From Rhodothermaceae bacterium (GTDB lineage Bacteria > Bacteroidota > Rhodothermia > Rhodothermales > Rubricoccaceae): DNA of 25,481 nucleotides. The stretch is taken from the NCBI GenBank assembly GCA_013003465.1, contig JABDIZ010000083.1:1-25481 (forward strand). The letters run 5' to 3'. The notes beneath the pieces were generated by a model. The model made no database searches. It was not told where the DNA came from and saw only the letters and a list, made by a program, of their open reading frames with translations. This document shows, piece after piece, positions 21,870 to 25,481 of this stretch; position 1 is the stretch's first letter, and the number at the start of each line of letters is the position of its first letter. The position numbers and the translations under genes are program-made.

Positions 21870-24800
21870 ATGCGTCTCCTCGTTGCTTCTCTCCTTGCGC
21901 TCGCGCTCGCCTTGCCTGCCGCGGCCCAGGCTCCCGCTCCGTTCGACCTCGTGATCAACGAGATCATGTACGACCCGCCGAGCCCGCAGCCCAGCGGCAA
22001 CGAATGGGTCGAACTCTTCAACCGCTCCGACCAAAGCTTCGACCTTGGAACTCTCCGCTTCGCAGACGCCGGAGCTACCACAGATGTACCTGCTGGTGCT
22101 GGCCCGATTGAGCCCGGTGGCTATGTCGTCCTCGTCAATGACGGCGCGGACTTCGCAGCGGCCTTCCCAGGGGTGCCTTTCGTCGAAGTGCCAGGCTTCC
22201 CTGCGCTCAACAACACCGGAGATCAACTTGCCATTCTGGTCGGCGAGACGGCGATCGACGCCGTGCCCTACGAGCCGAGTTGGGGTGGCGAGAATGCCTC
22301 CCTCGAACGCATCGACCCCGACGGGCCATCCGATGACGCCTCCAACTGGGCCACCACTACGGACCCGGATGCCGGGACGCCGGGCACGGAGAACACGGCC
22401 GGTGGCGCAGACACGACGCCCCCGGTGCTGCTCAGCGCCGATGCGATCGACGCCACGACCGTTGTGGTCACGTTCGACGAGCCTGTCGTGGCCGAACCCG
22501 GCGATTACAGCCTCAACAATGGAATCGGGCAGCCGAGTGCGGCCTCAAGCACCGGCGGACAGCCAGAGGACGTACTCCTCACCCTCGCTACGCCGCTCAC
22601 AACGGGCACAACGTACACCCTTACGGTAACGAATGTGGCCGATCCGTCCGGTAACACCCTGGCATCGGCGCAGACGATGTTCGTCTTCGGCTCGGTCAAC
22701 GCGCCAGAGCCCGGTGAGATCGTGATCAACGAGATCATGTACGACCCGCCGAGCCCGCAGCCCAGCGGCAACGAGTGGGTCGAACTCTTCAACCGCTCCG
22801 ACCAAAGCTTCGACCTGATCGGATTCGACTTCCAGGACGAGGTAGGCAATCCCGTTCCTATCACGACGACCAGCACCCCGCTCGCTCCGGGCGCTTACGC
22901 CGTGCTCGTGGCCGATGGCGCGGACTTCTCCGCGGCATTCCCGAGCGTTCCGTTCATCGAGGTGGCGGGGTTCCCCACCCTTAACAACAGCGGTGACCGC
23001 CCCGCGCTCCTCTTCGGCGGTACGGAGATCGACGCCGTCCCCTACGAGCCATCGTGGGGCGGCACGGATGCCTCGCTGGAGCGCATCGATCCCAACGGCC
23101 CGAGCAATTTCTCCTCGAACTGGGCCACCACCACCGACCCGGATGCGGGCACGCCCAGCGAGGAGAACAGCGTCTTCGAACCCGACGTCACGCCTCCTGC
23201 CCTCCTGAGCGCTTCGGCCACCGACCCCGTGATCGTGGACGTGTTCTTCTCCGAGCCCGTGGATCCGATCACCGCGGGCGATCCGGCGAACTACAGTATC
23301 GACGGCGGCATCGGGCAACCGGCGATGGCCGACGTGGCGCCGGAAGGCGATCCAACGCGCGTGCAACTCATTCTTCAGAATGCCCTCGCCGCCAACACGA
23401 GCTACACGCTCACCGTCTCCAACATTGCCGACCTCGTCGGCAACATTCTCGGTCAGGATCAGGTCACGTTTTTCTTCGGCCAGGGCGAAACGCCCGACCC
23501 GCGCGACCTCGTCATCAACGAGTTCCTTTACAACGAGCCATCCTCTAACAATCCGGCAGAGTGGGTCGAACTGTTTAACCGCTCGGTCAAGGTCCTCGAT
23601 CTCGCCGCGTTCACCCTCGGCGATTCGGGCGGCGAGGCCAACCTTTCGGATGCATCGGTCTTCGTACAGCCGGGCGACTATGCCGTCCTGGTCGAGAACG
23701 GTGCGGCCTTCGCTACGATCTTCCCCGATGTACCCTTTGTCGAGGTCTCCGGTTGGCGCTCGCTCAATAACGCCGGCGACGCCATCGTGCTGCGCCATGA
23801 GAGTGGGGGCACGGTGGATTCGCTCTTCTACGACGACAGTTGGGGCGGCGAGGACGCCTCGCTGGAGCGCAAGGACCCGGACGGGCCTTCGTCGTTTGCT
23901 GTCAACTGGATGACGACGACGGACCCGCGCGGCGGCACACCCGGCATGCAGAACAGCGTCTTCCAGCCAGACACCGATCCGCCCGAGCCCATCGATGTCG
24001 TGGTCTCGCTTGACGGACAGACACTCACTGTCACCTTCGATGAGCCGTTGGAAGCGAGCACGGTCACACCGGGTGCCTTCACCGTCACCGGGCCTGTCTC
24101 GCCCCCCGTGACGGCTGCCACGTACACGCTCGCCCCCGATCCAACGGTGACGCTCGCCCTCGGCAGCGCGCTCGGCCTGGGGGACTACACGCTCTCGGTC
24201 ACGGGCGTGGACGACCTGCTCGGCAACACGGCTCAGGCGGAGACGCTCGCCTTCTCCTTCGAGCCCGATGAGACCCCACCCGCCCTCGTCACCGCGTTTG
24301 CCCTCAGCGCCACGACGGTGGAGGTGCGCTTTTCAGAGCCGGTTACCGATTCGGCGGCCGATCCGGCCAGCTACACCATAGACGGCAGCATCGGCGCGCC
24401 CAGCGCCGTCGTGTTCCCGGTCGACGGCGACGCCACCCAGGCCCGGCTCACCCTCGCGACTGCGCTGGAAGAGCGCGTGCTCTACACCCTCACGGTCTCC
24501 GGTGTGGCCGACCCGAGCGACAATGTGCTTACGGACGGCACCGCTACCCTCTTCCTTGGCGAGGGCGACGCGGTCCTGCCGGGCGAACTCGTCATCAACG
24601 AGATTATGTACGACCCGGTCAACGGCGGGGACGGCGAATACGTCGAGTTGCTCAACCGGACGGCCAAGCTGTTCGACCTCCGCACGCTGTCGCTGACAGA
24701 CAACCCAGACGAGACGGATGCGCTCAGCGCCACCCCGCTCATCATCCCGCCGGATAGCTTCATCGTGCTCGTCGCCGACCGCGATTCGTTTCTCGTCACC

Positions 24801-25397
24801 TTCCCTGAGGCCCCCGGCCCCATCGTGGAGGCCTCCGACTTTCCCGGCCTCAACAACGACGGCGACACGCTCCTGCTGCTCTACAACGGGACCGCCGTGG
24901 ATTCGGTCGCCTACGATCCCGACTGGCACCGCGTCGAACTAGAGGACGCGACAGGCATCGCGCTCGAACGCATCGATCCAGCCGGGCCGCCGAGCGACGC
25001 GACCAACTGGACGTCCTCGCTCGATCCGACGGGCGGCACGCCGGGGCGCACCAACACGGTGTTCGTAGCGGGCGGCGAACCGCCTGGCCAGCCGGGCCTC
25101 ACCATCGACTCGCCGTTCGACCCCGACAACGGACAGTCCACCGCCATCCGCTACACCCTCGAAACCGACGCCGCGGTCGTGCGCGTGCGCATCTTCGACG
25201 GCGCCGGGCGCCTCGTGCGCCGCCTCGAAGACGGCAACCTCTCCGGCCCGAGCGGCGCACTGCTCTGGGACGGCCGCGACGAGAACGGGCGGCGGCTGCG
25301 CATCGGGATCTACGTGGTGCTGCTGGAGGCGGTGAATGTGGAGGGCGGCACGAGCGAGGCCCACCGGGATGTGGTCGTGCTGGCTCGGTCGTTCTGA
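21870..25397 (+). CDS. Large secreted protein with four lamin-tail domains, Ig-like domains and FlgD-like C-terminus
   Basis: The protein has 1175 residues. A signal peptide (MRLLVASLLALALALPAAAQ) is followed by four lamin-tail domains starting near residues 28, 285, 548 and 908, each opening with VINE and continuing with WVELFNR or a variant. Ig-like domains of the SbsA/bacterial-Ig type begin near 181, 439, 701 and 800 (PP...TFDEP or FSEP pattern). The last 95 residues (SPFDPDNGQSTAIRYTLE, RVRIFDGAGRLVRRL, WDGRDENGRRLRIGIYVV) are a FlgD-type Ig module, which in Bacteroidota-like phyla often serves as a type IX secretion sorting end. Bacterial lamin-tail proteins are extracellular, with unclear adhesive or nuclease-associated roles. 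The order LTD-Ig-LTD-Ig-LTD-Ig-Ig-LTD points to repeated internal duplication. Confidence 0.88.
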   Translation: MRLLVASLLALALALPAAAQAPAPFDLVINEIMYDPPSPQPSGNEWVELFNRSDQSFDLGTLRFADAGATTDVPAGAGPIEPGGYVVLVNDGADFAAAFPGVPFVEVPGFPALNNTGDQLAILVGETAIDAVPYEPSWGGENASLERIDPDGPSDDASNWATTTDPDAGTPGTENTAGGADTTPPVLLSADAIDATTVVVTFDEPVVAEPGDYSLNNGIGQPSAASSTGGQPEDVLLTLATPLTTGTTYTLTVTNVADPSGNTLASAQTMFVFGSVNAPEPGEIVINEIMYDPPSPQPSGNEWVELFNRSDQSFDLIGFDFQDEVGNPVPITTTSTPLAPGAYAVLVADGADFSAAFPSVPFIEVAGFPTLNNSGDRPALLFGGTEIDAVPYEPSWGGTDASLERIDPNGPSNFSSNWATTTDPDAGTPSEENSVFEPDVTPPALLSASATDPVIVDVFFSEPVDPITAGDPANYSIDGGIGQPAMADVAPEGDPTRVQLILQNALAANTSYTLTVSNIADLVGNILGQDQVTFFFGQGETPDPRDLVINEFLYNEPSSNNPAEWVELFNRSVKVLDLAAFTLGDSGGEANLSDASVFVQPGDYAVLVENGAAFATIFPDVPFVEVSGWRSLNNAGDAIVLRHESGGTVDSLFYDDSWGGEDASLERKDPDGPSSFAVNWMTTTDPRGGTPGMQNSVFQPDTDPPEPIDVVVSLDGQTLTVTFDEPLEASTVTPGAFTVTGPVSPPVTAATYTLAPDPTVTLALGSALGLGDYTLSVTGVDDLLGNTAQAETLAFSFEPDETPPALVTAFALSATTVEVRFSEPVTDSAADPASYTIDGSIGAPSAVVFPVDGDATQARLTLATALEERVLYTLTVSGVADPSDNVLTDGTATLFLGEGDAVLPGELVINEIMYDPVNGGDGEYVELLNRTAKLFDLRTLSLTDNPDETDALSATPLIIPPDSFIVLVADRDSFLVTFPEAPGPIVEASDFPGLNNDGDTLLLLYNGTAVDSVAYDPDWHRVELEDATGIALERIDPAGPPSDATNWTSSLDPTGGTPGRTNTVFVAGGEPPGQPGLTIDSPFDPDNGQSTAIRYTLETDAAVVRVRIFDGAGRLVRRLEDGNLSGPSGALLWDGRDENGRRLRIGIYVVLLEAVNVEGGTSEAHRDVVVLARSF
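21950..22045 (+). repeat. 96-bp direct repeat, copy 1, inside the lamin-tail gene
   Basis: It is identical to 22721-22816 except for one silent A/G difference in a Glu codon (GAA versus GAG). It encodes the start of lamin-tail domain 1. The rest of the two domains is much less alike, so this block was copied recently. Confidence 0.9.
22721..22816 (+). repeat. 96-bp direct repeat, copy 2, inside the lamin-tail gene
   Basis: Second copy, offset by 771 bp (257 codons) from copy 1 and in the same frame. Recombination between the copies would delete one LTD-Ig unit without a frameshift. Confidence 0.9.
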
Positions 25398-25419
25398 GTA
25401 GCCGCGAACTTCCACCGTC

Positions 25420-25463
25420 GTCCTCCTGAGCAGAGGCCGTCACGCCGCAGCCGAAGGATCTAG
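25420..25463 (+). repeat. Dispersed REP-like element, long form
   Basis: GTCCTCCTGAGC, then GGCC-GTCA-CGCC, then CCGAAGGATCTAG: the same long form as 7797-7844 read in the other direction. It lies 22 bp after the stop of the lamin-tail gene, again at a gene end. The last 18 bases of the window show nothing further. Confidence 0.6.
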
Positions 25464-25481
25464 CCGCGTGCTGTTCCGGCC

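Overview
The window looks like a chromosome segment from a GC-rich, Gram-negative member of the Rhodothermota/Bacteroidota side of the tree. That placement is an inference. It rests on the very high GC, the near absence of Shine-Dalgarno motifs, an outer-membrane barrel and a lipoprotein, and a secreted lamin-tail-domain protein ending in a FlgD-like Ig module.

Bases 1 to about 6300 read as the distal part of a chromosomal integron gene-cassette array, which is the main discovery candidate. Short, mostly single-gene units lie in one orientation, each followed by a structured element of about 120-134 bp whose ends are imperfect inverted repeats with unpaired bases, the architecture of attC sites. 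I place six such sites (1265-1393, 2098-2217, 2935-3068, 4498-4621, 5510-5630, 6171-6296) and a possible degenerate seventh (5261-5284). Cargo, in order: a partial minus-strand membrane protein diverging from an HxlR regulator across twin palindromic operators; two multi-pass membrane proteins of unknown function; a VanZ-like protein with a small outer-membrane barrel; a YdeI-family protein; two overlapping micro-ORFs; and a lipoprotein built from a duplicated six-cysteine unit. No integrase is visible. From the cassette orientation it should lie beyond the left edge.

From about 6486 on, the content is ordinary chromosome. An N5-(carboxyethyl)ornithine synthase-like dehydrogenase converges on an SLC12-type cation:chloride cotransporter, with a pair of dispersed REP-like repeats between them. 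A cyanophycin module follows: cyanophycin synthetase (cphA), cyanophycinase (cphB) and isoaspartyl dipeptidase (iadA), all on the minus strand. Together they would make multi-Arg-poly-Asp, cut it to beta-Asp-Arg and split that to Asp plus Arg. A Uma2-family endonuclease remnant, with a lost start codon and an in-frame stop, sits inside the module between cphA and cphB.

On the plus strand there follow a secreted proline-rich protein with an NTF2-like domain, a HipA-like kinase overlapping a DUF3037 gene by ATGA, an unknown acidic protein, a YbdK-type glutamate-cysteine ligase homologue and an M20 amidohydrolase. Next comes a small minus-strand protein with its own terminator. The window ends with a 1175-residue secreted protein of four lamin-tail domains, four Ig-like domains and a FlgD-like C-terminus. 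A second full copy of the dispersed repeat lies at the right edge.
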